55,849 nucleotides of DNA, taken from Neobacillus vireti (lineage in GTDB: Bacteria; Bacillota; Bacilli; Bacillales; Cytobacillaceae). This document shows positions 1-8,006 of the stretch, piece by piece. The stretch covers positions 1 through 55,849 of the forward strand of contig NZ_LDNB01000019.1 in assembly GCF_001026695.1 (NCBI RefSeq). The letters run 5' to 3'. How positions within the stretch are numbered: the stretch's first letter is position 1; the number at the start of each line of letters is the position of its first letter. Under the pieces are notes generated by a model. The model ran no database searches. It saw nothing but the letters and a program-made list of their open reading frames with translations, and was not told where the DNA came from. A program made the translations under genes and the position numbers.

Positions 1-144
1 TACCAAGTTATCAACCGAAAGTCAACAACTTTTTTATTTCTTTTTTTCGTTTGTGTTACTGTCTCGCAACAACAGATATTAATATACCACCATTATTAAT
101 TCAGCGCAATACTTTTTTTACGTTTTTTTATAAAAAATTATAAA

Positions 145-172
145 GAAAAAGTGCCGGCAAAGCCGGCACTTT
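145..172 (-). terminator. lysS terminator
   Basis: On the minus strand an 8-bp-plus GC-rich hairpin (GTGCCGGC / GCCGGCAC with a TTT-AAA loop) is followed by a T-run, a few bases after the lysS stop. Bases 1-144 to the left are AT-rich and hold no gene that I can see. Confidence 0.85.
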
Positions 173-179
173 ACCATCC

Positions 180-1664
180 TTAACGATGGCGCATTAATGG
201 GAATAACAGTACATCACGAATAGACGGGGAATTCGTTAATAGCATAACTAGGCGATCGATTCCAATTCCTAATCCTCCTGTTGGCGGCATACCGTATTCC
301 AACGCCTCAACAAAGTCTTCATCCATCAAGTGGGCCTCATCATTACCTTGTTCACGTTCCATTAACTGCGCTTCAAACCGTTCCCTTTGGTCAATTGGAT
401 CATTGAGCTCGGTAAAGGCATTTGCATGCTCACGGGCTACGATAAACAATTCAAAACGATCGGTGAAACGAGGGTCTTCATCATTTTTCTTAGCTAACGG
501 TGAAATCTCTACTGGATGTCCAAAAATAAAGGTTGGCTGAATTAGCTTTTCCTCTACCTTCTGCTCGAAGAATTCATTAACAATATGACCATATAACATG
601 TTATCGTTAATTTCCACTCCATGTTCTTTGGCAAGTTCACGTGCTTCTTCAACGCTCATTTCCTTCCAGAAATCTGCACCGGTAAATTCTTTAATAGCGT
701 CGACCATGTGAAGTCTTTTCCACTCTGGTTTTAAATCTACTTCATAATCACCATATTGGATTGTTGTTGTTCCGACTACTTCTTGAGCAATATGGGCAAC
801 TAAGTTTTCCGTAAGGCTCATGATATCACGATAGTCTGCATAGGCTTCATAAAGTTCAATCATGGTAAACTCAGGGTTGTGACGGGTCGATACGCCCTCG
901 TTTCTAAATACGCGGCCGATTTCATAAACTTTTTCGAGACCGCCGACGATTAGCCGCTTCAAATGAAGTTCAATGGCTATCCGCATATATAATTCCATAT
1001 CAAGGGCATTATGATGCGTAATGAACGGACGTGCAGAGGCACCGCCAGCAATCGCATGCATCATTGGAGTTTCAACTTCTAAATAACCTTGGCTATCCAG
1101 ATAGCGGCGCATTGATTGAATGATCCGGCTCCGGGAAATAAAGGTTTGTTTACTTTCTTGGCTCATAATTAAATCTAAATAACGTTGACGGTATCGCTGC
1201 TCAACATCTTTAAGTCCATGAAATTTATCCGGTAATGGACGCAGTGCTTTAGATAAGAAGGTAAAGTTACTAACTTTTATCGAAAGTTCACCCATTTTGG
1301 TTTTAAATACAGTTCCAGCTACCCCAATGATGTCTCCTAAGTCAGCGGAATTGAAAATTTGATACTGTTCTTCTCCTACAGCATCTTGCCTAACGTAGAT
1401 TTGAATTTGCCCCTTTAAATCCTGAATGTGGGCAAAGCCAGCTTTCCCTTTTCCGCGTTTTGTCATGATGCGGCCGGCAATGCTAACCGTAATATTTTTC
1501 CCATCAAGCTCTTCATTTTCCAGCTCTCCATATAGTTCAACCAATTCAGCACTGTAGTGGGTACGGTCAAATCGCTTACCAAATGGATCTAAACCATTTT
1601 CACGCATCGAATTCATTTTTTCACGTCTGACCATTAATTGATCATTTAATTCTTCCTGACTCAA
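180..1664 (-). CDS. lysS: Lysyl-tRNA synthetase, class II
   Basis: Charges tRNA-Lys with lysine in the cytoplasm. The protein has an N-terminal OB-fold anticodon-binding domain (through about residue 150; MTKRGKGKAGFAH is visible) and a class II catalytic core with motif 2 (FRNEGVSTRHNPEFT) and motif 3 (GLGIGIDRLVML). The frame stays open to an ATG at 1724, but a GGAGTTGAT ribosome-binding site at 1669-1677 and the SQEELNDQL N-terminus typical of Bacillus LysS favour the TTG at 1664 (494 aa); GTG at 1667 is an alternative. A terminator lies downstream. It is the last gene of the folate/dus/lysS stretch, the same order as in B. subtilis. Confidence 0.97.
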   Translation of the reverse strand: MSQEELNDQLMVRREKMNSMRENGLDPFGKRFDRTHYSAELVELYGELENEELDGKNITVSIAGRIMTKRGKGKAGFAHIQDLKGQIQIYVRQDAVGEEQYQIFNSADLGDIIGVAGTVFKTKMGELSIKVSNFTFLSKALRPLPDKFHGLKDVEQRYRQRYLDLIMSQESKQTFISRSRIIQSMRRYLDSQGYLEVETPMMHAIAGGASARPFITHHNALDMELYMRIAIELHLKRLIVGGLEKVYEIGRVFRNEGVSTRHNPEFTMIELYEAYADYRDIMSLTENLVAHIAQEVVGTTTIQYGDYEVDLKPEWKRLHMVDAIKEFTGADFWKEMSVEEARELAKEHGVEINDNMLYGHIVNEFFEQKVEEKLIQPTFIFGHPVEISPLAKKNDEDPRFTDRFELFIVAREHANAFTELNDPIDQRERFEAQLMEREQGNDEAHLMDEDFVEALEYGMPPTGGLGIGIDRLVMLLTNSPSIRDVLLFPLMRHR

Positions 1665-1781
1665 CACTATCAACTCCATTAATTTCTTAATTATGTAAAA
1701 ACAAGCATAATTATTTTTTTGCATACTCTATTATTTTACACAATCTTAAGATTTCAGACACCAAAAAAATTTAATATAGAA

Positions 1782-1811
1782 TAAAAACTGCCAGTTATCC
1801 CACTGGCAGCT
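1782..1811 (-). terminator. Terminator between dusB and lysS
   Basis: Minus-strand hairpin CTGCCAGT/ACTGGCAG followed by TTTTTATT, after the dusB stop. It suggests lysS can be transcribed separately from dusB. Confidence 0.75.
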
Positions 1812-1862
1812 TCCATCAGTAATCATAGATAGGATAGAACATCAGCCTAAAGCAAGTCAAAT

Positions 1863-2864
1863 TTAGCCAACAATTGCCTCGCTTAGCTCTTTTTCTTCCA
1901 CCTCGATGACTAAATCATTTAGCAAGGTAACTAAATGGTCACGAGTATTACACTCATTGATGGCATTACGCACGTTCGCATTACCGCGGACCCCTTTTAA
2001 ATACCAGGCGGCATGTTTACGCATTTCCCGAACTGCTATATGTTCATTTTTCAGGGCAATTAACCGATCTAAATGAAGGATACAGACATCGATTTTCTCA
2101 CGAACAGATGGCGGTGCCATTAATTTGCCTGTTTCAAGATACTGAACGGTACGGTAAATCATCCACGGGTCGCCTAACGCCGCTCTGCCAATCATGACCC
2201 CGTCAACGCCGGTTTCGTCGAGCATTCTTTTGGCATCCTGCGGTGTTTGGACATCTCCATTTCCGATGACCGGAATGGTAACAGACTGTTTCACTTCACG
2301 GATAATGTCCCAATTCGCTATTCCTTCATACATTTGCACACGGGTGCGGCCGTGAAGGGCAACTGCCTTTCCGCCTGCACGCTCAATCGCTTGGGCATTT
2401 TTGACGGCAAAGATATGATCTTCATCCCAGCCCATCCGCATTTTTACGGTTACAGGCTTTTCAACCTCCGCCACAACCGCCGATACCATTTCGTAGATTT
2501 TATCGGGATCAAGCAGCCATTTTGCTCCTGCATCACATTTCGTGATTTTCGGAACCGGACAGCCCATATTGATATCAATAATATCAGCATTCGTATTTTG
2601 GTCAACAAATTTAGCCGCTTCAACAAGTGTTTCCTTTTCCCCGCCAAAAATTTGCAGGCTCAACGGTTTTTCACGCTCATCAATATAAAGCATATTCATC
2701 GTTTTTCCATTTTTTAAAACAATCCCTTTGTCGCTGACCATTTCCGCACAAACTAAACCGGCACCGAACTCTTTAACCGTTAAACGGAATGCTGAGTTAC
2801 AGACACCGGCCATTGGCGCCAAGACAACAGGGTTCTTCATTTCAATATCACCAATTTTTAACAT
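1863..2864 (-). CDS. dusB: tRNA-dihydrouridine synthase, DusB type
   Basis: FMN-dependent enzyme that reduces uridines in tRNA to dihydrouridine. The TIM-barrel signature is present: PMAGV at about residue 18, the NMGCP motif at about 99-103 carrying the catalytic cysteine, the phosphate-binding GNGDV, and GVMIGRAALGDPW. Its length (333 aa) is normal for the family (B. subtilis yacF). The start is ATG 2864, seven bases after AGGAGG; an in-frame TTG lies immediately before it. It follows the small HTH gene with only a few bases between them, as part of the folate operon. Confidence 0.95.
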   Translation of the reverse strand: MLKIGDIEMKNPVVLAPMAGVCNSAFRLTVKEFGAGLVCAEMVSDKGIVLKNGKTMNMLYIDEREKPLSLQIFGGEKETLVEAAKFVDQNTNADIIDINMGCPVPKITKCDAGAKWLLDPDKIYEMVSAVVAEVEKPVTVKMRMGWDEDHIFAVKNAQAIERAGGKAVALHGRTRVQMYEGIANWDIIREVKQSVTIPVIGNGDVQTPQDAKRMLDETGVDGVMIGRAALGDPWMIYRTVQYLETGKLMAPPSVREKIDVCILHLDRLIALKNEHIAVREMRKHAAWYLKGVRGNANVRNAINECNTRDHLVTLLNDLVIEVEEKELSEAIVG

Positions 2865-2875
2865 CAATCCACCTC

Positions 2876-3082
2876 CTATTCCCTCGGTGTTAAATCATCT
2901 ATAGTTATTTTTAAGGAATGAGCCATTCTTTGCAGTAAATCACCTGCAGGGAGGCGATTTCCTCTTTCTATCTCTCCTAAAATCGATACCGATACACCTA
3001 GTTCCTTCGAAAAGCTCTCCTGTGTGTAACCTTTCAGCTTCCGATAGGCTCGAATACGTCTTCCCCACTTTTCTGCTTCCAT
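2876..3082 (-). CDS. Small XRE-family helix-turn-helix protein (YazB-like)
   Basis: A 68-residue protein that is essentially one HTH_3/XRE domain: the segment LKGYTQESFSKELGVSVSILGEIERG reads as helix-turn-helix, followed by a C-terminal helix. The B. subtilis counterpart at this position is yazB, of unknown regulon. The ATG at 3082 is preceded by GGAG. The gene begins inside the 3' end of folK (49-base overlap), which suggests translational coupling. The target DNA cannot be inferred. Confidence 0.85.
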   Translation of the reverse strand: MEAEKWGRRIRAYRKLKGYTQESFSKELGVSVSILGEIERGNRLPAGDLLQRMAHSLKITIDDLTPRE

Positions 3083-3555
3083 ATTCGGACTCCTTCTTTA
3101 TCAGGTAATTCAGACAGCACTGCATCAAGAGGCTTTTCCAGCCACGAAAGATTCGGCTTCAATTCTAAAAGCGGCACAAGCACAAATGCCCGCTCTAACA
3201 TCCTCGGATGTGGAATAATAAGCTTCTCTGTTTCAATATTTTCTTGGTTAAAAGTTAGAATGTCAAGGTCTACTGTCCGCGGGCCCCATTTTATTTCCCT
3301 CTTTCTCCCAAGATTCAATTCTATTTTTAAACATTTAGCTAATAATTCATGAGCATCCAAATCTGTAATAACCTCAATTACCATATTTAAAAATAAATCC
3401 TGATCTTCATAGCCGACCGGATCGGTTTCATAAATAGAAGAGAATGTTACCAACCCAGTTTCCGAATCACTAGTTAAAAGTTTGATTGCTTTCGTTATGT
3501 TATCATAACGGTTTCCTACGTTCGAGCCAAGGGCAATAAATGCTGTGTTTTCCAC
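3034..3555 (-). CDS. folK: 2-amino-4-hydroxy-6-hydroxymethyldihydropteridine pyrophosphokinase
   Basis: Transfers pyrophosphate from ATP to 6-hydroxymethyl-dihydropterin, the step before dihydropteroate synthase. Family motifs visible: ALGSNVGNR near the N-terminus, the metal/ATP motif GPRTVDLDIL, and PHPRM. It is 173 aa, the usual HPPK length. It starts with GTG after AAGGAGA. It lies three bases downstream of folB and runs into the yazB-like gene. Confidence 0.95.
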   Translation of the reverse strand: MENTAFIALGSNVGNRYDNITKAIKLLTSDSETGLVTFSSIYETDPVGYEDQDLFLNMVIEVITDLDAHELLAKCLKIELNLGRKREIKWGPRTVDLDILTFNQENIETEKLIIPHPRMLERAFVLVPLLELKPNLSWLEKPLDAVLSELPDKEGVRIWKQKSGEDVFEPIGS

Positions 3556-3558
3556 TTT

Positions 3559-3918
3559 TTATCTTCTCCTTGTAATTTCTACGGCAACGGATTTGTAATG
3601 GCCGGGTATCGGCGGGTCTGGTTTGATGACTTTTACCGTGACCTCAGATACAAGCGGGAAACCAGCCAGAACACTTCCGGCAATTCTTTCCGCTACGGCC
3701 TCAACAAGCTTATATGGCTTTCCTTCGACAACTTCTTTGCATACTTCATAAAGCTCGCCATAATTGACAGAGTGTTCTAGTTCATCGGTATCCCCAGCCT
3801 TTTTTAAATCCACGGAAACAGCTAAGTCGACAGCAAATCTTTGACCTAGTCGAGTTTCTTCCGGAAAAACACCATGGTAGCCGTAAAACTCCATCCCATT
3901 TACGTATATTTTATCCAA
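3559..3918 (-). CDS. folB: Dihydroneopterin aldolase
   Basis: Cleaves dihydroneopterin to 6-hydroxymethyl-dihydropterin and glycolaldehyde. Conserved segments: EFYGYHGVFPEE near the N-terminus and KPDPPIPGHYKSVAVE near the C-terminus. The frame is open from a GTG at 3927, but the DKIYVNGMEFYGYHG N-terminus of Bacillus FolB matches a TTG start at 3918 (119 aa). Either start overlaps the end of folP, which provides the upstream GAAGG, so the two genes are probably translationally coupled. Confidence 0.95.
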   Translation of the reverse strand: MDKIYVNGMEFYGYHGVFPEETRLGQRFAVDLAVSVDLKKAGDTDELEHSVNYGELYEVCKEVVEGKPYKLVEAVAERIAGSVLAGFPLVSEVTVKVIKPDPPIPGHYKSVAVEITRRR

Positions 3919-4753
3919 TGATTTCACCCTTCCCCATCATAGCATCCATCATTTTTGCCATTCTGCTCATTTCCTTTACATCATGAATGCGGATGATCTG
4001 GCAGCCCTTTTGAATCCCATAACAAACAGTTGCACCTGTTCCTTCCATTCTTTCTTCAACAGGAAGATCTAATGCTTGGCCAACCATGGTTTTACGTGAC
4101 GTACCTAACAGGACAGGATACCCGAGCATTACCAGTTTATCTAAGTTTTGCATCATAAGCAGGTTCTCTTGATAGTCCTTGGCAAATCCGATACCTGGAT
4201 CGAGGATAATATTTTCATCGATAACTCCGGCTTTTTTTACAATAGCAATGCTTTCATATAGGTCATTGATGACATCTCTTACGAATACACGATAGTTTCG
4301 ATCATGACGGTTATGCATCAAGATGATTGGGACATTGTATTCGGCGGCAACGCTCCCCATCTTTTCATCCGCTTTCGCTCCCCATATATCATTAATGATA
4401 TGGGCGCCTGCTTCAATCGCTTGCTTCGCTACTTCTGCTTTATATGTATCAATGGATATTGGGATTTGAACATGGCGCGAAACAGCCTTAATAATTGGAA
4501 TTACGCGTTCAAGCTCTTCTTCCAACGAAACAGCCGCAAAGCCGGGACGTGTGGATTCACCGCCGATATCAATGATATCCGCTCCGTTCGCTGCCATCTC
4601 CTGCGCCCGCTTCACAGCCGTTTCGACGTGATTGAATTCGCCGCCATCCGAAAAGGAATCTGGCGTTGCATTTAAAATACCCATCACAATTGTTTTCTTG
4701 GTAAAGTCCAAGGTATATGGACCGCATTGAATCTGTTCTTGAAAAGTTCTCAT
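3911..4753 (-). CDS. folP: Dihydropteroate synthase
   Basis: Condenses p-aminobenzoate with the pterin pyrophosphate made by FolK; this is the sulfonamide target. Signature blocks: NATPDSFSDGG, DIGGESTRPG, DTYKAEVA, NDIWG, DPGIGFAK and GTSRK. The start is ATG 4753 (280 aa) because the in-frame upstream sequence from GTG 4780 contains its ribosome-binding site GGAGGGGG. Unlike B. subtilis, no pabB/pabA/pabC precede it: cysK and its terminator lie directly upstream, and folP has its own promoter. Confidence 0.96.
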   Translation of the reverse strand: MRTFQEQIQCGPYTLDFTKKTIVMGILNATPDSFSDGGEFNHVETAVKRAQEMAANGADIIDIGGESTRPGFAAVSLEEELERVIPIIKAVSRHVQIPISIDTYKAEVAKQAIEAGAHIINDIWGAKADEKMGSVAAEYNVPIILMHNRHDRNYRVFVRDVINDLYESIAIVKKAGVIDENIILDPGIGFAKDYQENLLMMQNLDKLVMLGYPVLLGTSRKTMVGQALDLPVEERMEGTGATVCYGIQKGCQIIRIHDVKEMSRMAKMMDAMMGKGEIIG

Positions 4754-4786
4754 TCCATAACCCCCTCCGCTTGTTTTCACTCATTT

Positions 4787-4816
4787 ATCATACATGAAGC
4801 GTTCATAAATTGACAA
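4787..4816 (-). promoter_or_regulatory. Putative sigma-A promoter of the folP-folB-folK operon
   Basis: Minus strand TTGTCA, 18-base spacer, TATGAT, about 34 bases before the folP ATG and just after the cysK terminator. It gives the folate genes an independent promoter. Confidence 0.7.
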
Positions 4817-4817
4817 A

Positions 4818-4857
4818 AAAAAATGAGACGTTGGCAATCGCCAACGCCTCCATTTTT
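4818..4857 (-). terminator. cysK terminator
   Basis: Minus-strand hairpin CGTTGGC-GATT-GCCAACG, extended by GAG/CTC with a G-T mismatch, followed by a run of nine T. It separates cysK from folP. Confidence 0.9.
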
Positions 4858-4858
4858 T

Positions 4859-5788
4859 CTATTCTACATCATATTGATAAAGCGGTGTGCTTAAATACCG
4901 TTCACCATTGTCTGGAATAATCGCAAGTACTTTTTTGCCTTTTCCTAATTCCTTTGCGACATTTAATGCTGCATAGATCGCTGCGCCTGAAGAAATTCCG
5001 CCTAGAATTCCTTCTTCTCTTGCGGCACGACGGGAGGCTTCGAATGCTTCTTCTGTTCCCACCTTGATAATTTCATCATAAATATTTGTATTTAATGTGT
5101 CAGGGATAAATCCTGCACCAAGACCCTGGAGTTTATGCGGGCCTGGTTTTCCGCCGGAAAGGACTGCTGAATCAGCTGGCTCAACTGCATAGATTTTAAC
5201 ATCCGGGAACTTTTCACGGAGTACACCGCCGGCCCCTGAAATGGTTCCGCCTGTTCCGATTCCTGATACAAATGCATCTAGAGTATCCATTTGTTCTACA
5301 ATTTCCTTACCTGTTGTTCTGCGATGAACCTCAGGATTGGCTTCATTCTTAAATTGCTGAGGCAGAAAATAGCCATGCTCTTTAACAAGCGCTTCCGCTT
5401 TAGCAATAGCACCTTTCATACCTTCTGGCCCAGGTGTTAACACTAGCTCAGCCCCGTAAGCGCGAAGCAGGTTGCGTCTCTCTAAGCTCATGGTCTCCGG
5501 CATAACAAACACGGCCTTATACCCCTTTGCGGCTGCAATCATTGCCAGACCGATGCCCGTATTTCCGCTTGTTGGTTCAATAATGGTATCAACACCAGGC
5601 TTAATTAACCCCTGTTCTTCAGCAGCCTCAATCATCGCTAAGGCAATCCGATCCTTGACACTGCTCCCCGGGTTAAAATATTCAAGCTTTAAATAAACCT
5701 CTGCGCTATTTTCATCTGTCAATCTATTTAGCTTAACAATTGGAGTTTGGCCGACTAATTCAGCCACTGAATTTGCAACACGAACCAT
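4859..5788 (-). CDS. cysK: Cysteine synthase A (O-acetylserine sulfhydrylase)
   Basis: PLP enzyme that makes cysteine from O-acetylserine and sulfide. Features: the PLP lysine in PGSSVKDR (about K45), the substrate loop PTSGNTG, the glycine-rich phosphate cradle GIGTGGTISG, and GGISSGAA near the end. The length is 309 aa from ATG 5788, chosen over the upstream ATG because the MVRVANS N-terminus matches B. subtilis CysK. It has its own promoter and terminator, so it is a single-gene unit. Confidence 0.97.
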   Translation of the reverse strand: MVRVANSVAELVGQTPIVKLNRLTDENSAEVYLKLEYFNPGSSVKDRIALAMIEAAEEQGLIKPGVDTIIEPTSGNTGIGLAMIAAAKGYKAVFVMPETMSLERRNLLRAYGAELVLTPGPEGMKGAIAKAEALVKEHGYFLPQQFKNEANPEVHRRTTGKEIVEQMDTLDAFVSGIGTGGTISGAGGVLREKFPDVKIYAVEPADSAVLSGGKPGPHKLQGLGAGFIPDTLNTNIYDEIIKVGTEEAFEASRRAAREEGILGGISSGAAIYAALNVAKELGKGKKVLAIIPDNGERYLSTPLYQYDVE

Positions 5789-5831
5789 TACGAGCACCCC
5801 TATTCCGAGTATTTTGATTGGATTTATATTG

Positions 5832-5861
5832 AATTTACCAGTTTTATACTTGTTTTGTCAA
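5832..5861 (-). promoter_or_regulatory. Putative cysK promoter
   Basis: Minus strand TTGACA, 18 bases, TAAATT. The -35 is perfect and the -10 is moderate. A CymR-type operator was not convincingly visible. Confidence 0.6.
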
Positions 5862-5908
5862 TCATTTCGCATCGTGATTTCATATTTTTTTCGGCTGTGT
5901 TAAAAGGG

Positions 5909-6043
5909 AATGTTGATTTCCGTTCCAGGCGCGAGCTTTCCGCGGGGCGGGCGGTGAGCCTCCTCGGCGCTAAAGCGCCTGCGGGGTCTCACCTGTCCCG
6001 CTGCTCCCGCAGGAGTCACGCGCCTTCCACTCCAATCAACATT
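5909..6043. repeat. Dispersed 135-bp repeat, copy 1
   Basis: Near-identical to 52679-52814. The ends are inverted (AATGTTGATT ... AATCAACATT) and the imperfect inversion continues inward through a shared AGGCGCG block. The interior is GC-rich and contains smaller hairpins such as GGCGCTAAAGCGCC and CTCCCGCAGGAG. It has no open reading frame and is much more GC-rich than its AT-rich surroundings. It sits between the cysK promoter and the terminator of the foldase gene. It could be a MITE-like or structured intergenic element; its function is unknown. Confidence 0.9.
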
Positions 6044-6073
6044 GTGCTCATAATTTAACATATCAATTTTATT

Positions 6074-6105
6074 AAAAAAAGCACAGGAAATTTCCTGCGC
6101 TTTTA
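6074..6105 (-). terminator. Terminator of the foldase gene
   Basis: Minus-strand hairpin AAAAGCGCAGGAAA/TTTCCTGTGCTTTT followed by more T, immediately after the stop at 6109. Confidence 0.85.
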
Positions 6106-6108
6106 GTC

Positions 6109-7008
6109 TTATTTTTTATTACTGCCGTAAAACCAGTCCACTTTTGCTTCATCCCAAAAAGTTGAGGCTGAGACGGGTGTTTTGATTTGCTCAAGGGCAA
6201 TCTGCCGGCGAATTTGCTCTTTTACATCATCGTAACTATATTTTTTCCCGCTTATTTTCGCTTCAAGCTTCAGTAGGGCATACCCCTGTTCCACCTTAAA
6301 AGGCTTACTGTAAGCTCCAGCCTTAAGTTTTTTAGCGGTTTCGATATACTGCTCCGGGTAACGTTCATCCTCTTCACTAATATAACCAATATCGCCGCCT
6401 TCATTAGCTGAAAACTCTTCGATAGAACGTTCCATTGCTAATGCAGCAAAACTTGAACCATTCGCTAACTCCTTTGAAGCCTTTTCGGCCTCTCCCTTGG
6501 TTTTAACAATGATATGGGATAGATGGTAAGCGGCCGGTACATCAAAAAGCGTTTTATTTTTATCATAATAGCCTTTCAACTCTTTATTCGATACCACTAC
6601 ATCTCTTGTCAAAATCTCTTCTAACAGAAGGCTCTGCCGGATTTTTTCCTTCCACTGTTTCTCATTCTTATAGTTCTTTTGACTAAAAGAATTAGCGGTG
6701 GCCTGAAGCATTCTAAATTCGCGTTCAACCTCTTGGTCAGATACTTTTATATGGTATTTTGCTGCTATTTCCTCTACGACCATTTGATCAATCATTTCTT
6801 TTAAAACGTCTTTTCCGTATCGGGATTCTAATTCATTCAGCCAATCCTGTCTTGAAATTGCCTCTTTTCCCACCGTTGCCACTGCCTCTTCATTGCTCAT
6901 GGTTCCGCTTGCCTCACTCGCCTTTGAAAGGAAAAAAGCGACAGTCAGGCAATTAACCATGATAAGAGCGGCAATAACCATCCAAAGCTGCTTTCTCCCC
7001 AACCTCAT
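6109..7008 (-). CDS. PrsA/SurA-like peptidyl-prolyl isomerase (YacD-like)
   Basis: Predicted extracytoplasmic foldase anchored by an N-terminal membrane segment (LWMVIAALIMVNCLTVAFFL). No lipobox cysteine follows at the usual place, so a signal anchor is more likely than a lipoprotein. A SurA_N-like helical region (about 45-150) precedes a parvulin rotamase domain (about 155-260, AYHLSHIIVKTKGEA and GGDIGYISEED). It corresponds in position and size to B. subtilis yacD. ATG 7008 is used here, but TTG 7002 has the better-spaced ribosome-binding site (GGGGTGATGAGG). It follows hslO, a redox chaperone. Confidence 0.88.
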   Translation of the reverse strand: MRLGRKQLWMVIAALIMVNCLTVAFFLSKASEASGTMSNEEAVATVGKEAISRQDWLNELESRYGKDVLKEMIDQMVVEEIAAKYHIKVSDQEVEREFRMLQATANSFSQKNYKNEKQWKEKIRQSLLLEEILTRDVVVSNKELKGYYDKNKTLFDVPAAYHLSHIIVKTKGEAEKASKELANGSSFAALAMERSIEEFSANEGGDIGYISEEDERYPEQYIETAKKLKAGAYSKPFKVEQGYALLKLEAKISGKKYSYDDVKEQIRRQIALEQIKTPVSASTFWDEAKVDWFYGSNKK

Positions 7009-7026
7009 CACCCCTCATCAAAAGGA

Positions 7027-7905
7027 TTACTTAGCATCCTTTTTCAGCGCTTCTAATTCTTCCTTTGAAAAATGATATTTTTCATTACAGAAGTGGCAAT
7101 GGGCTTCCGCCTGTCCATCTTCTTCGATCATCGCATCTATTTCCGCAGCACCAAGACCAACAATGGCATTTGCAAAACGCTCTTTAGAGCAGTTACATTC
7201 GAAACCGACCGGCATTGTCTCTAATACCTTTACATGCTCTTTCCCGAAAAGCTCTTCTAAGATCTCCTCAGGCGTTAAGCCTTGTTCAATTAATGTGGAG
7301 ATGGGGGCGATCGTTTTTAATCGTTCCTCCATTTTGGCAATAACAGGCTCTTCAGTGCCAGGCATTAATTGAAAAATAAACCCGCCTGCGGCTAAGATTG
7401 TATCGTCAGGATTAACCAAAACGCCGACACCAACCGATGAAGGCACCTGTTCCGATGTCGCAAAATAATAGGTGAAATCCTCTCCTAATTCTCCTGAAAC
7501 AAGTGGAACTTGACCGGAGAAGAAGTTACGAAGGCCTACATCCTTGACGACTGATAGCAAACCATCGGTGCCGACCGCGCGGCGGACATCAAGCTTGCCA
7601 TGCTCATTTGATTCAAAATCAACCTCGGGATTTGTCACATAGCCGCGGACCTCTCCCTTGGCATTACTATCGACAACAATTTGCCCGATGGGTCCGCCGC
7701 CATTTATTTTAATTGTAAGTTTGTCCTCACCCTTAAGCATCGCACCCATCATAACCCCTGCGGTCACCGCACGGCCAAGCGCGGCTGAAGCTGTCCTCCA
7801 TGTTTGGTGCCGCCGCTGCGCCTCACTTACTGTTTCAGTCGTCCTTACTGCATAGGCGCGAATATTTCCATCATAGGCTAATGCTTTCACTAGATAATCC
7901 TTCAT
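7027..7905 (-). CDS. hslO: Redox-regulated chaperone Hsp33
   Basis: Cytosolic holdase activated by oxidation. The C-terminal zinc/redox switch is intact: CNC at about 237-239 and CHFC at about 270-273. The N-terminal part has the GGGPIGQIVVDSNAKGEVRGYV core. The start is ATG 7905 (292 aa), seven bases after AAAGGGG; a longer frame to 7923 lacks support. It lies between coaX and the foldase gene, as in B. subtilis. Confidence 0.96.
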   Translation of the reverse strand: MKDYLVKALAYDGNIRAYAVRTTETVSEAQRRHQTWRTASAALGRAVTAGVMMGAMLKGEDKLTIKINGGGPIGQIVVDSNAKGEVRGYVTNPEVDFESNEHGKLDVRRAVGTDGLLSVVKDVGLRNFFSGQVPLVSGELGEDFTYYFATSEQVPSSVGVGVLVNPDDTILAAGGFIFQLMPGTEEPVIAKMEERLKTIAPISTLIEQGLTPEEILEELFGKEHVKVLETMPVGFECNCSKERFANAIVGLGAAEIDAMIEEDGQAEAHCHFCNEKYHFSKEELEALKKDAK

Positions 7906-7953
7906 TTTATAACCCCTTTCCAACTGCTAAAAAACATAAAATATTGACTTTGA

Positions 7954-8006
7954 GAATTGTCCAGCACAGCCTCAAGCGGCTAGTGGACTTCGCTCTTCTA
8001 ATTAGC
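7954..8006. repeat. Fragment of a dispersed Bacillaceae-type repeat
   Basis: The stretch TTGTCCAGCACAGCCTCAAGCGGCTAG and following bases resembles the 39218-39263 element and occupies nearly the whole hslO-coaX gap. It has no coding potential. The match is by eye and imperfect. Confidence 0.5.

Noticed and set aside
2247..2717. 156-codon plus-strand ORF inside dusB
   Set aside because: Fully antisense to a clear enzyme gene, no ribosome-binding site or family motif; a shadow of biased codon use.
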